Source: an uncultured Rhizobiaceae group bacterium (lineage in GTDB: Bacteria > Pseudomonadota > Alphaproteobacteria > Rhizobiales > Rhizobiaceae). From it: a stretch of 64,000 bases of DNA. The translations under genes were made by a program, and so were the position numbers. The stretch lies in contig CALIOE010000095.1 in assembly GCA_938044775.1 (NCBI GenBank), positions 1-64,000 on the forward strand, in the 5' to 3' direction. Below, piece after piece: positions 44,155 through 53,562 of the stretch (positions are counted from its first letter, which is position 1; each line of letters starts with the position of its first letter). Under the pieces are notes generated by a model, which did not search any database, had not been told where the DNA came from, and worked only from the letters and a program-made list of their open reading frames with translations.

Positions 44155-45648
44155 ATGAAAAATCCCGTATTGATTGTGGCGCTCCTGATCACGGGCGCAA
44201 TTGCTGCCTGGGGCATTCTGGACAACGAGGGTCTGGCGTCTGCCGCCGCGCAACTCGTTCACATCCAGTTCAAAAGCCGTGCATGGTTCATCATGCTGAC
44301 GGTGACCTTCATGTTCGTCATCAGCGTGTGGCTCGCCTTTTCGCGATACGGCAACATTAAGCTCGGCAAGGATGAGGATGAGCCGGAGTTCTCAACCGTG
44401 TCCTGGCTCACCATGTTGTTTTCGGCGGGTATGGGAGTGGGTCTGCTGTATTGGGGGACCGCCGAGCCTTTAACCCATTATCTGGTTCTCACCGATGGTG
44501 GTGCTGATGCCAGACAGGCTGCCAATCAGGCGCTGTTCATCACGAATTTCCATTGGGGCCTGCACGCATGGGCAATCTATGCGGTGACAGGACTGATTAT
44601 CGCCTACTTTAGTTTTCGGCTTGATTGCCCAAGCCTTATAAGCGCTCCGATTACGAAGGTATTTGGAGGCGGCAAGATACCCACAATTGCCGGGTTACTT
44701 GCCGACCTATTGGCAATCGTTGCGGTTGCTATCGGTCTCGGCGGTTCAATCGCCATGGGCGTTTTTCAAATCAAGGAAGGCGTCGATGCCTGGCTCGGAT
44801 TGCAGGGCACCGGCCTGGGGCTGACACTGTTGATCTTTGGGGTGCTCGTGGTCGCCTACATTCTGCCTCTGATGGTGGACTTGTCCCGGGGCATGGCGCT
44901 GCTATCCAATACCGCTATGGCAATCGCCGGCGGGCTTATGATCTTCATTCTGCTGGCCGGTCCGACGCATTACATAATGGGCGGTGTCACGGAAGCCACT
45001 GGCGAATATTTCTGGAATGCTTTCGTGCACGGTTTCCGCACATTCACGTTCATGGATGAGAAGGTGGAGAACTGGTTTCAGGCATGGACACTCACCTACA
45101 TGGTCTGGTGGCTGGCCTGGGCGCCATTTGTCGGCGTGTTCATTGCACGGATCTCCAAGGGTCGGACCATTCGAGAGTTCATTTTGGGAGTTGTGGTCGG
45201 TCCAACTCTGTTCTCCATATTATGGTTTGGCATATTCGGCAGCATCGGATTTCATACTGCGCTCAACACCCAACTTCCCATTCTTGAAATCGCCAGAAAC
45301 AATGCCAGTGCAATCACGTTCTATGTACTCAACAACTTGCCGCTGGCAGGGGTCACAATCCTCGCTGTCGTGGCCGCCGCATTTCTCTTCGTCATCACAA
45401 GTGTCGTTAGTGCAGCCTTTGTGTTGGGTATGTTCTCCAGCAAAGGCGATCTGAATCCACCTGTCCGCATTAAGCTGATCTGGGGTGGTATATTGGGCGC
45501 GCTCGGCCTGGTCATGATCCTGTCCGGCAGCATCGAAGCAGTGAAGTCTATCATCGCCCTGGGAGCATTGCCCTTTGTCTTTGTTGTGCTGTTGTTGGTT
45601 GTATGCCTGCTAAAGGCCCTGAAAGCGGAGAGCATGAACGCACCATGA
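44155..45648 (+). CDS. BCCT family transporter (betaine/carnitine/choline type)
   Basis: 497 aa, twelve membrane spans. FSAGMGVGLLYWGTAEP is the family hallmark at about residues 89-105, and FHWGLHAWAIYAVTGLI plus TYMVWWLAWAPFVG hold the substrate and ion-site tryptophans. It probably imports a quaternary ammonium compound or a sulfonium analogue with sodium or protons. It lacks the long regulatory tails of osmosensing BetP. ATG 44155 has GGAAG upstream. Its stop overlaps the start of a 33-codon gene. Confidence 0.93.
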   Translation: MKNPVLIVALLITGAIAAWGILDNEGLASAAAQLVHIQFKSRAWFIMLTVTFMFVISVWLAFSRYGNIKLGKDEDEPEFSTVSWLTMLFSAGMGVGLLYWGTAEPLTHYLVLTDGGADARQAANQALFITNFHWGLHAWAIYAVTGLIIAYFSFRLDCPSLISAPITKVFGGGKIPTIAGLLADLLAIVAVAIGLGGSIAMGVFQIKEGVDAWLGLQGTGLGLTLLIFGVLVVAYILPLMVDLSRGMALLSNTAMAIAGGLMIFILLAGPTHYIMGGVTEATGEYFWNAFVHGFRTFTFMDEKVENWFQAWTLTYMVWWLAWAPFVGVFIARISKGRTIREFILGVVVGPTLFSILWFGIFGSIGFHTALNTQLPILEIARNNASAITFYVLNNLPLAGVTILAVVAAAFLFVITSVVSAAFVLGMFSSKGDLNPPVRIKLIWGGILGALGLVMILSGSIEAVKSIIALGALPFVFVVLLLVVCLLKALKAESMNAP

Positions 45649-45746
45649 GTGGTTTTGTCGATACGATTATGAATATCGAGATTTTCGCATTCATCGGATT
45701 GCTGATCTGGCTCTATCTTAGGCCCGGAACGATAGATCGCGACTGA
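45645..45746 (+). CDS. 33-residue membrane peptide coupled to the BCCT gene
   Basis: The ATGA overlap with the transporter stop opens a frame of 33 codons: a short polar start (MSGFVDTIMNIE), one hydrophobic helix (IFAFIGLLIWLYL) and RPGTIDRD. It is too short for the ORF track. The overlap and the single clean membrane helix make a small transporter-associated subunit plausible. It overlaps the 3' end of a convergent minus-strand gene by 34 bp. Confidence 0.55.
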   Translation: MSGFVDTIMNIEIFAFIGLLIWLYLRPGTIDRD

Positions 45747-46003
45747 CTAAGCTTCCTTCGATCGGAGCGAATCCATTGCTCATGGTCTCGAAACGAATGA
45801 AGCACAACAAGAGACCAGCTTCCGAGCGCTTTCTCCAGAACACCCATCGCCCTTGCCTTGGGCGTATCCACGCAATCCTCGAGGAAAATTGCCTTTGATC
45901 CCTCCACCCGCTGAACATCAACGATGTTGTCGCCGCGTTTGTGAGCAAGGTAGCCGTGCAGGAACGCAATCGTCGTGTCGCGGTCAATGCCAGCCATAAT
46001 CAT
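45713..46003 (-). CDS. small unknown protein
   Basis: 96 aa from ATG 46003 with AGGGAT before it. MAGIDRDTTIAFLHGYLAHKR at the start, then acidic and basic segments (VVLHSFRDHEQWIRSD). No recognised family. Convergent with the BCCT genes and back to back with the phosphodiesterase remnant. Confidence 0.5.
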   Translation of the reverse strand: MIMAGIDRDTTIAFLHGYLAHKRGDNIVDVQRVEGSKAIFLEDCVDTPKARAMGVLEKALGSWSLVVLHSFRDHEQWIRSDRRKLSQSRSIVPGLR

Positions 46004-46539
46004 CACATCCCTGCATAACAGATTGTCCAGATTGTTCTCGGGTTCCGGCTGATCTGTCTGCCCAAAGGCAACAGAAAATTCGCCAGCTTTATCCGAGTCA
46101 GAAGACGGGCTTGTGGGTATCCGCAGACATTGGAGACCTGAGCGGGCTTGATTTAGATTTTCTGGCCTGGTCCAGGTCGTTGATCAATGCGCGCGTTGTT
46201 GCACAGTCTCGCGACGATGGTCGCCCTATCTATGTGTGGACCGTCCATGATGAAGACGAAATGACCCGCATGCTGGATATGGGGGTCGATGGAATCATCA
46301 CAAACCGGCCCGGCGCGCTGCGGACCTTGTTGAACGAGTTGAATGGGATGAGCGAAACCGAGCGTGTTGTAGTACTCATCGGACGTCGCTTGCGAGAGTA
46401 CCGATCATTCGCTGCCGGATTGGGTGCCATCGCTCCGGTGAGCCAGGACAATGTTCGACAAGGCAAACAAGCTATGGCCCTGACTTTCATGCAGGCTGGC
46501 GCAGCCGAAACGCGTACGAGTCTTCAAGCTCTAATTTGA
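46000..46539 (+). pseudogene. 3' remnant of a glycerophosphodiester phosphodiesterase gene
   Basis: An open frame from about 46000 contains LWVSADIGDLSGLDLDFLA and GRPIYVWTVHDEDEMTRML, followed by GVDGIITNRPGALR. These are the last beta-alpha units of a GDPD TIM barrel. The N-terminal catalytic half (the HRG and E.D motifs) is missing, and no start codon with a ribosome site exists. The track ORF starts at TTG 46111. About 60 further residues after the barrel end are not recognised. Confidence 0.7.
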
Positions 46540-46619
46540 ACTACCGAACTGCCAGGCGCATTGGTTTTGGTCAGTCACACAGGCCACAAAAGACCGACCA
46601 GACGGAAGGGAATGTTGGA

Positions 46620-47933
46620 ATGAATATCCGCGATCAGAACACCGGGTTCAGAGCCGAAGAGCTTGCGGCGCAACGAACCGCCGCTATCGGACGCTTCGTA
46701 GCTATGATTGCCATCGCCATCATGCTGACTGGCCTCACTCCCTGGCCGATGCCCATCTACTACTACGGAACGCTTTCGCTATTCGCTGCGCTCGGCTGGG
46801 CAGCATACAAGACCGCTGAATCACATTGGGGGAAACCGTGGCATCAATACGCGTTTGTGGCAGCGGATTTTGTCTTACTCACATTTGTCATTTTGTATCC
46901 TAACCCTCTGGCTCCAACTGAATTTCCCTCTCAGCTCGTTTTGAGGGGCGGCACATTTGTTCATTTCTTCGTTCTTCTCGCGGGGCTGACATATATCTAT
47001 CAGGCCCGATTGGTGCTTTGGGGCGGCATTGCAGCGAGTGTAGCATGGATGGGAGGGATTTTCGTTCTTCTTGCGCAACCGGAGACGGTGTGGCGAGCGG
47101 TTCGAGACGATGATCTCGAAGGCTTTCTTCGGGACTCGGCAAGCCCGTTCTTTGTCAATCTCAATCCCAGGGTTCAGGAAGTCATTGTATTTCTGATCGT
47201 TGCTGGACTGCTCGCTCTGGCAGTGAAGCGCTCTCGGACCATCACGCTTCGCCAGGTCAACCTGGCGCAAGAGAAGACCAACCTGGCGCGATACTTCCCG
47301 GCCAAAACCGTCGAACTGCTGGCCAGCAAAACCAATGTTCTGTCGCGACCGCGTGAGCACAATGCTGCAGTTCTGTTTACCGATCTGGTAGGCTTTACAA
47401 CCTGGTCGCAGCAACACACTCCGGCGGAGACCATTGCCTTGCTTCGAGAAGTTCAAGGCCTCATCACGACGATTATCTTTCGTCATGATGGTACACTCGA
47501 CAAGTTCATGGGTGATGGATTGATGGCGACATTCGGGACGCCCGAACCGACGGACAGAGATGCAACAAATGCGCTTGCAGCCGCCATCGAGATTTCAAAA
47601 ACCTTTGAAGAACTGCGGTTATCAAAGACCGCCGGCAAAGGCCGCAATTTGAAGCTGGCCGTTGGCTCACACTATGGCCCGATTGTACTTGGAGATGTGG
47701 GAACCGAGGACAGATTGGAGTTTGCAGTTCTTGGCGACAGTGTGAACATTGCGAGTCGCCTGGAACAGGCGACAAGGCAGGTCGACTGCAAATGTTTGGT
47801 TAGTGGCGACTTGGTTGATGCTGCTGAAAAGGAAGCTTCAGCTGATTTCTCCAGGCTGAAAAACCAGTTATCCAGCATCCCACCCATCGCCTTGCGCGGG
47901 CGTGATGGCACAACACCTGTCTTTGCGATCTAG
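46620..47933 (+). CDS. class III adenylate/guanylate cyclase, membrane-bound
   Basis: 437 aa. The N-terminal half has five or six membrane segments; the C-terminal cyclase domain starts near residue 240. Catalytic elements are seen: LFTDLVGFTTWSQ (first metal Asp), DKFMGDGLMATFG (second metal Asp) and GDSVNIASRLEQATR (transition-state Asn and Arg). Makes cAMP or possibly cGMP as a second messenger. Start ATG 46620 rather than the track 46536. Receptor type unknown. Confidence 0.92.
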   Translation: MNIRDQNTGFRAEELAAQRTAAIGRFVAMIAIAIMLTGLTPWPMPIYYYGTLSLFAALGWAAYKTAESHWGKPWHQYAFVAADFVLLTFVILYPNPLAPTEFPSQLVLRGGTFVHFFVLLAGLTYIYQARLVLWGGIAASVAWMGGIFVLLAQPETVWRAVRDDDLEGFLRDSASPFFVNLNPRVQEVIVFLIVAGLLALAVKRSRTITLRQVNLAQEKTNLARYFPAKTVELLASKTNVLSRPREHNAAVLFTDLVGFTTWSQQHTPAETIALLREVQGLITTIIFRHDGTLDKFMGDGLMATFGTPEPTDRDATNALAAAIEISKTFEELRLSKTAGKGRNLKLAVGSHYGPIVLGDVGTEDRLEFAVLGDSVNIASRLEQATRQVDCKCLVSGDLVDAAEKEASADFSRLKNQLSSIPPIALRGRDGTTPVFAI

Positions 47934-48559
47934 GCTCACACTTTTGGAATGGACGCCAGTTGCACGCCCACGATTTGGCACAAATTGTGATTTGGTTGGA
48001 GACCGGCAACGCCATCTTGTCGCCTGGAGTCGGCGCCGGCTCGACGGTTGTTTCATCACCAAAGCGGACACTAATGCGATTGCATCGAACGGCCCCTTTG
48101 AGCCCATTCTGCATAATGCTGCACCATGCTCCAACGGCAACAAAGGAAACGCAAACGGGACATTGCAGCGGTTGGGCGTCGGGCTGGCCAACTTTGTCGT
48201 TCGTTGTGGTCATCGTGCAAGATGACACCCCAAGGACACGGGCCATATTCGCGACCGAAGGGCCAGGGCTCTGGTGCTGCCAGACCTGACACCGCCCGTA
48301 CGCTCATTGATGAACGTCGGTTTCGCGGTTGTTCAACGAACTGAGTCCATAAAGGCAGCCGGCTCGAGAGCAAGCCCCCTTTTTAATTCCTCCGTCCGTT
48401 CGACGGTATCGCCATCCTCCCATAGAATTGCGACCTCGCGACTCCAGTTCTAAAACAGATGGTCGTGAGCATGGAAGAAACCGGCACTTTCGCTGTCGCA
48501 ACCGACGTCAATTCCTGGAGGCCCATTGTCGTACTTCACGATAAAGGCGCACTCCCATC
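47934..48559. other. 626-bp region without a gene, left border of the sugar block
   Basis: Several overlapping ORFs on both strands, none protein-like and none with a ribosome binding site. It separates the cyclase from the higher-GC sugar catabolism block. No repeat, IS end or terminator was recognised. Confidence 0.45.
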
Positions 48560-49240
48560 TCAGTTACGCGGACGCGCCACGTCGTTGCTGCCCTCGGGCT
48601 CCGGACCGTTACCATAACTCATCCGCTGCATCTGGTCGATCACGCGAGTCATTTCTTCATCCGACAGGATCGGCGGCTCGCCTAATGGCAAAGCCTGTAC
48701 ATAAAGACGCGAGAGGGTTTCGATCTCGGTCGCCAACCAAAGTGCCTGATCCAAAGAACGGCCAAGCGAGATCTGTCCATGCTGACCCAAGAGACAGGCC
48801 AGCCGATCCTCGAGTGCTCTCAGCGCGACGTCTGACAATTCCTGCGTGCCAAATGTCGCATAGTCCGAACACCGGATGGTCGTGCCACCGGCAATGCCGA
48901 CCATATAGTGAAAGGCCGGAATATTCCGGTGGTGGCAGGCCAGGGTCGTTGCATAAACAGAATGGCAATGCAGGACGACGTCGATATCGGTACGGCTTTG
49001 TAAGATATCCCTGTGGAACCGCCACTCGGACGATGGCACTCGTCCCGCATAAGTGCCTTCGAAATCCATCTCGACCAGATCATCCGGGCACATGTCGTCA
49101 TAGGGCAAAGATGACGGCGTGATCAGAAACCCATCGCCACAACGCGCCGAAAGGTTCCCCGCTGTGCCCTGGTTGATCCCCGTCGCATTCATTTGTCGGC
49201 AGGTTGCGACCATGCGTTCGCGCAGTTCGGTATTGCTCAT
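48560..49240 (-). CDS. class II aldolase (L-fuculose-phosphate aldolase-like)
   Basis: 226-aa zinc aldolase/adducin-fold enzyme. NQGTAGNLSAR is the phosphate/N-terminal motif, EWRFHRDIL carries the catalytic Glu, and VVLHCHSVYATTLAC gives the zinc His pair. It splits a ketose-1-phosphate to dihydroxyacetone phosphate plus an aldehyde. Its start abuts the kinase stop directly (no gap), and it is the last gene of the sugar operon. Confidence 0.92.
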   Translation of the reverse strand: MSNTELRERMVATCRQMNATGINQGTAGNLSARCGDGFLITPSSLPYDDMCPDDLVEMDFEGTYAGRVPSSEWRFHRDILQSRTDIDVVLHCHSVYATTLACHHRNIPAFHYMVGIAGGTTIRCSDYATFGTQELSDVALRALEDRLACLLGQHGQISLGRSLDQALWLATEIETLSRLYVQALPLGEPPILSDEEMTRVIDQMQRMSYGNGPEPEGSNDVARPRN

Positions 49241-50662
49241 TCAGGTGCCCTCCGTTTGTTCAGCGCTGATACGCCATTGATTAGCATAATCGGACAGACC
49301 AGGTATCGCAGCCGGGGTGACCGGCTCGAGTGCAAGGGAAGCAGGCGCCTTGCCCATGGCATGGTCGGCAAGACACACCGCCCCCGCCACCACACCGTGG
49401 GTCTCGTCACAGAACTCAGTTTGCTTTGTGCCAATCAGAGCAGCCACCAATGGCGCAAAGAGGGGTTCGTTGAGGAAGGTGCCGTCAAGGATGGTTCGCG
49501 GACCTCCGTTCAGCACCTCGGCGCAGGTCGCGGTCAAAAGTGCTGAGTGCAACAAGGCAAGAGCGGCGCGCTCCCCGTCGTTTTCCGGCGGGGGCCCAAG
49601 AATGCGTCCTCGTCCGGCGCTGCCCGGGAACTGGCCCTCGTTGCTGCTGAAGCTGGGGCGGGCCACGGTTCCCTGCGCGACAATCCGGGCCACCGCTCCT
49701 TCATCGATCGCCGCGCTACGCCACCGATCACCCGCGATGGCCGAGAATTCGCGCCCGCCCATGGCCAGGGCGCCAGCCACCGGAGAGCCTTCCATGTCCG
49801 CATTAATCGTGGTTCCCCTGCTGTGATCCAGCTTTTTTGTGTTTGCCTCGCGTGAAAGGGCCACCAGCCAGGTGCCGGTCGACACCAGAGTGAAATCGCA
49901 CAGGCCTGCCGCCAGATAACGATAGAAATTTGCCGTGGAATCATGGGCGCCGGTCAGCACCGTGATGCCATCGGGCAGGCCGAAGCGTCGCACGATGTTT
50001 TCGCGGATATGACCTTGCGGTGCCCAGGCGGGACGAAAATCAGGCAACAACCGCTGCCAGCCTTGCTGTTCGACTATGGGCGACCAGCGGTGCTCGGGAA
50101 CGTTCCACAAATGAGTTTGTGCGCCCATGGCGGAATATTCCGAGGCCACGGCACCCGTCAGCCACCAGCCCCAATATTGAGCAATGTTCAGATAGTGCCG
50201 CGCTCTGGCAAATGCGTCCGGATCCGCCCGCTCCATTCGCAACATTTGCCTGGCCGCATGGGTCATTGCCATCATCACCGGACTGCCACGATCCTCGAAA
50301 GAGCCGGATTTGCGAGCGTACTCGGTGTCTATTTCAGGCGGGCAGACATCCTCATAGTCTATCATCGGAAATGCGATACCCATGTCGCCGGCATCGGGGT
50401 CGCTGCCAACCAGAACTCCGCCCGAGCCGTGGCCTACCGGCACCAACAGTCGGATCGGGTGATCGCGACACAGCTCCGCCAGCGTCTCTCCCACCCAAAG
50501 CCCCAATGCGGTCAGGTCGTGGTGCCGCCAGGGAGGCCCTTCCAACACATGGTTCGGCGTCGTCCGGCTTTCCAGCAACGTCCCGCCTGTCTCTGCCACC
50601 CAAAGATCAACGTTGGTCTTGCCGACGTCCAGAACCGCGATGACACCTCGTGACGTCATCAT
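49241..50662 (-). CDS. FGGY family sugar kinase
   Basis: 473-aa kinase with N-terminal VIAVLDVGKTNVDLWV and the ATP-site VSTGTWLVALSRE, in the fuculokinase/rhamnulokinase region of the family. It phosphorylates the ketose made by the epimerase/isomerase for cleavage by the adjacent aldolase. Length and both ASKHA domains are complete. Starts at 50662 or 50659. Confidence 0.9.
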   Translation of the reverse strand: MMTSRGVIAVLDVGKTNVDLWVAETGGTLLESRTTPNHVLEGPPWRHHDLTALGLWVGETLAELCRDHPIRLLVPVGHGSGGVLVGSDPDAGDMGIAFPMIDYEDVCPPEIDTEYARKSGSFEDRGSPVMMAMTHAARQMLRMERADPDAFARARHYLNIAQYWGWWLTGAVASEYSAMGAQTHLWNVPEHRWSPIVEQQGWQRLLPDFRPAWAPQGHIRENIVRRFGLPDGITVLTGAHDSTANFYRYLAAGLCDFTLVSTGTWLVALSREANTKKLDHSRGTTINADMEGSPVAGALAMGGREFSAIAGDRWRSAAIDEGAVARIVAQGTVARPSFSSNEGQFPGSAGRGRILGPPPENDGERAALALLHSALLTATCAEVLNGGPRTILDGTFLNEPLFAPLVAALIGTKQTEFCDETHGVVAGAVCLADHAMGKAPASLALEPVTPAAIPGLSDYANQWRISAEQTEGT

Positions 50663-50723
50663 GCGCGTCGATGATCAGATACGGAGCATAGGCACATCTG
50701 GGCCGTCCTGCATGCCAGGCCTT

Positions 50724-51572
50724 TCATATCAACCGATACTGCGCGGCCTTGTTGCGCAGGAATGGCAGCCCCTTGTCCATGACCTCTTCAAAAGACTCCG
50801 CGACCGGACGCCAGATCGCCAGACCATAGCCCACCTGCGGCGGCATGTTGATGAAGCTCTCCATCGCCAACCCGCCCTTGAAACCGATAGCCGCCAGCGT
50901 GGCATATATCTCGTCCCAATCGCAGGTGCCCTCGCCAGGCGTGCCTCGATCACTCTCAGACAGATGAATATACCGCAAATGCTCGCGAGCATCGAGTATC
51001 CCGTTGCCGACGCCCTTTTCCTCGATGTTCATATGGTAGGTGTCGAGATGAATGAAGATATTGTCGGCCCCTACCTTCTCGATCATTTCCCTGGCCTGCC
51101 GGGCGGTGTTGATCAGATGGTTCTCGTAGCGGTTCACCGGTTCGATCCCGAAAGCGATTCCTAAGCTCTTGGCGTGTTTTGCTGTCGCTTCCAACGCCCG
51201 CGCGATGTTGTCGTATTCGGTGTCGGTTGGTGGCACGCCGCTGCGTTCGCCGATCCCGCCATAGGTGACCCCCGACAAGGCCTCGGCCCCCATCTCTTTG
51301 GTTTTGTCCATGGCATCGATCAGGTGGGCGATGGCCCCGTCGGGATTGATCGAGGCCCAACTCTCTTGCGGCAATCCAAGCGAGCAGACCGCCCGCATTT
51401 CGTGCTTGGCCAGAAGTTCGCGAGTGTGTTTTGCATCAACAATACTGGCATCGAGAAGCGCGATCTCGATGAAATCCATCTTGTAGGCCGCTGCCGCCGG
51501 GATAGTTCGTTCGGCACCTGGGCGGTCCCAATGCATTGTCCACATGCTGGTATGTACGCCAAAACCTTCCAT
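50724..51572 (-). CDS. sugar phosphate isomerase/epimerase, D-tagatose 3-epimerase-like
   Basis: 282-aa TIM barrel of the AP-endonuclease 2 superfamily. The residues that bind the metal in ketose 3-epimerases are in place: GIEPVNRYE (Glu), FIHLDTYHMN (Asp), IHLSESDRGTPG (His) and AMESF (Glu). It probably interconverts ketohexoses at C3. ATG 51572 has AGGAGGAACG upstream; the track start is 84 bases earlier. Gap of 61 bp to the kinase. Confidence 0.9.
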   Translation of the reverse strand: MEGFGVHTSMWTMHWDRPGAERTIPAAAAYKMDFIEIALLDASIVDAKHTRELLAKHEMRAVCSLGLPQESWASINPDGAIAHLIDAMDKTKEMGAEALSGVTYGGIGERSGVPPTDTEYDNIARALEATAKHAKSLGIAFGIEPVNRYENHLINTARQAREMIEKVGADNIFIHLDTYHMNIEEKGVGNGILDAREHLRYIHLSESDRGTPGEGTCDWDEIYATLAAIGFKGGLAMESFINMPPQVGYGLAIWRPVAESFEEVMDKGLPFLRNKAAQYRLI

Positions 51573-51574
51573 AA

Positions 51575-52567
51575 TCACGTTCCTCCTCGTTGTCTGTTTC
51601 GCCATCGCATCCCGACCCACCTGAACGCCATGACGGCAATCAGGAAGAGACCCCAAACGGCGGTTGAAAGATGCTGGTTTGCGCCGATCAGGTTCAGACC
51701 CGATGACAGCGCCTGCAGAATGATCAACGCGATAGCAACCGGCAACACCCGCCCGAAACCGCCGAAAGGATCGATGCCACCCAAAAAGCAGGCCAGAACC
51801 GTGACCAGCAGGAGCGCCTCGCCGTGCCCCACTCTGACCGAGTTGAAGCGCGCCGCCATCACAATGCCGGCGACCGCGCAGATCACCCCCGAAATCGCAT
51901 AGATTGTGACCAGCGTCCGACGCGTATGAAGGCCCGAATATTCCGCCGCCTCGATGTTGCTGCCGACCATATAGACCGAAAACCCGTGCCGTGATCGTTT
52001 CAACATGATGTGCCAGAAGACCGCCGCCAGAATAAAAACGATCATCGGAACTGGAATGCCGATGAAGCTGCCGTGGCCCAGGACGTTCATGAATTCGGGG
52101 AAGCCCGAGATATCACCGCCCCGGGTCAGAAACTCACCCAATCCGCGCAGAAATATCATCATCGCAAGCGACACTAGAATTGGGTGTGCGCCGACATAGG
52201 CCACCACTGCACCCATCAGAGCGCCCGAGGCAGCTCCGACCAGAACAGCGAGAGCACCTGCCAGAACGAAAGCGCCAATCCCAGCCTCCGGCCCGCCAAA
52301 CTGGATCAGGACCCAGGCCAGCGCCAGACCCGAGATATTGGCCTGAAAGATGATCGCCAGATTCAAACCGCCCGACAAAATCGGTACCAGCATGGCCAGT
52401 GTCAGCAAGCCCAACACTGGCATTTGAAACGCCATCGACCGCAGGTTGGCGCCGGTCAGGAAAAGCGGTGTCGCCAGCGAAAATGCCAGGAAGACCACGC
52501 CCAGAAAAGCCAGAAGGGGCAGCGTCTCGGCGCCAAGCGCGTCGTTGATCCGGTCGTGCAGCTTCAT
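51575..52567 (-). CDS. sugar ABC transporter permease (RbsC type), second
   Basis: 330 aa, eight to ten membrane segments of the BPD_transp_2 family. The conserved EAA-like stretch is in VGSNIEAAEYSGLHTRRTLV and LGGIDPFGGFGRVLP. Start overlaps the end of the other permease (ATGA). It lies 2 bp before the epimerase gene. Partner of the permease at 52564-53562. Confidence 0.9.
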   Translation of the reverse strand: MKLHDRINDALGAETLPLLAFLGVVFLAFSLATPLFLTGANLRSMAFQMPVLGLLTLAMLVPILSGGLNLAIIFQANISGLALAWVLIQFGGPEAGIGAFVLAGALAVLVGAASGALMGAVVAYVGAHPILVSLAMMIFLRGLGEFLTRGGDISGFPEFMNVLGHGSFIGIPVPMIVFILAAVFWHIMLKRSRHGFSVYMVGSNIEAAEYSGLHTRRTLVTIYAISGVICAVAGIVMAARFNSVRVGHGEALLLVTVLACFLGGIDPFGGFGRVLPVAIALIILQALSSGLNLIGANQHLSTAVWGLFLIAVMAFRWVGMRWRNRQRGGT

Positions 52568-53562
52568 GGCGCGACTTCCACCGGTTCTGCCCTGCCCCGC
52601 AGCCTAAATGACAGATTTGACGATGAAATCGCCACAAGGATTGCAGCCCCGATGATCATCTGGAACGCAAATGGCGAAATGCCCAGAAGGTTCAGCCCGT
52701 TTTGCGTGATCGCAACAAACATCACGCCCAGAATACAGCCAAAAATTGTACCGCGTCCGCCGCCCAGCCGCGCGCCGCCCAGAACGACTGCGGCCAGCAC
52801 GTCCAGCTCACGGCCGTAAAGGGCATTCGGCACCACTTCCTGCGCAATGTTTACCTGCATCAGACCACCGATCCCCGCCATCATCCCGCACCAGCCGAAC
52901 GCCACGACCTGCATCTGCCAGATATTGACGCCTGCGCGACGCGCGCCCTCGGGGTTGTCACCGAAAGCATAAAGCTGACGGCCAAGCGTCGTCAGGCGGA
53001 TCAATATCCAGGTCGCCAGCACGCAGGCGACCATGACCGCAACCGACAGGTTCAGCTCCGACCAGGTGCCGTCCGCCGCCTGCCGCTCGAAGATGAAAAC
53101 CCGGTTGGTCCACCAATCGGGAAGGTCGTAGATGTTCCGGCCCCTGGTGAAAAACATCAAAAGCCCGAAAAATGCGTTGAAAGTTGCGATGGTGATGACG
53201 ATGGAAATCACCCGGAAGCCATGGATCAAAAGCGCATTGATCAGCCCCAGCCCGATCCCTAAGCCCGCCGCAATGGCGAACCCGATCGCCCAGTTACCAC
53301 CTCCGACCGCCATGAAAATCTGCGCCGCCACATATTGCACGACCGAGGCCGCCACTGCGAACGAGATGTCAATGCCACCCGTAATCAGCACCACCAGAAG
53401 GCCCACCGCCCAGATCAGATTGACGGCGTTGTTGTTCAGAAGCGACGTGATGTTGCCGAGCGTCAGGAAAGTGTCAGTCATCACCGACAACACCGCGATG
53501 ACTGACAAAAGCACGACCGAAAGCCGCGCCTCGACCGGGTATGTACGAAAGACGTCACGCAT
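52564..53562 (-). CDS. sugar ABC transporter permease (RbsC type), first
   Basis: 332 aa, eight to ten membrane segments. LLVVLITGGIDISFAVAASV and FGDNPEGARRAGVNIW are the usual family landmarks, with GGARLGGGRGTIFG near the C-terminus. ATG 53562 overlaps the ATPase stop by 8 bp; the track start is further upstream. The two permeases differ, so they form a heterodimer as in LsrCD-type importers. Confidence 0.9.
   Translation of the reverse strand: MRDVFRTYPVEARLSVVLLSVIAVLSVMTDTFLTLGNITSLLNNNAVNLIWAVGLLVVLITGGIDISFAVAASVVQYVAAQIFMAVGGGNWAIGFAIAAGLGIGLGLINALLIHGFRVISIVITIATFNAFFGLLMFFTRGRNIYDLPDWWTNRVFIFERQAADGTWSELNLSVAVMVACVLATWILIRLTTLGRQLYAFGDNPEGARRAGVNIWQMQVVAFGWCGMMAGIGGLMQVNIAQEVVPNALYGRELDVLAAVVLGGARLGGGRGTIFGCILGVMFVAITQNGLNLLGISPFAFQMIIGAAILVAISSSNLSFRLRGRAEPVEVAP

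Noticed and set aside
47902-48289. Overlapping plus- and minus-strand ORFs in the gap after the cyclase
   Set aside because: Arg/Cys/Ser-rich composition typical of noise, no ribosome binding sites, no recognisable family.
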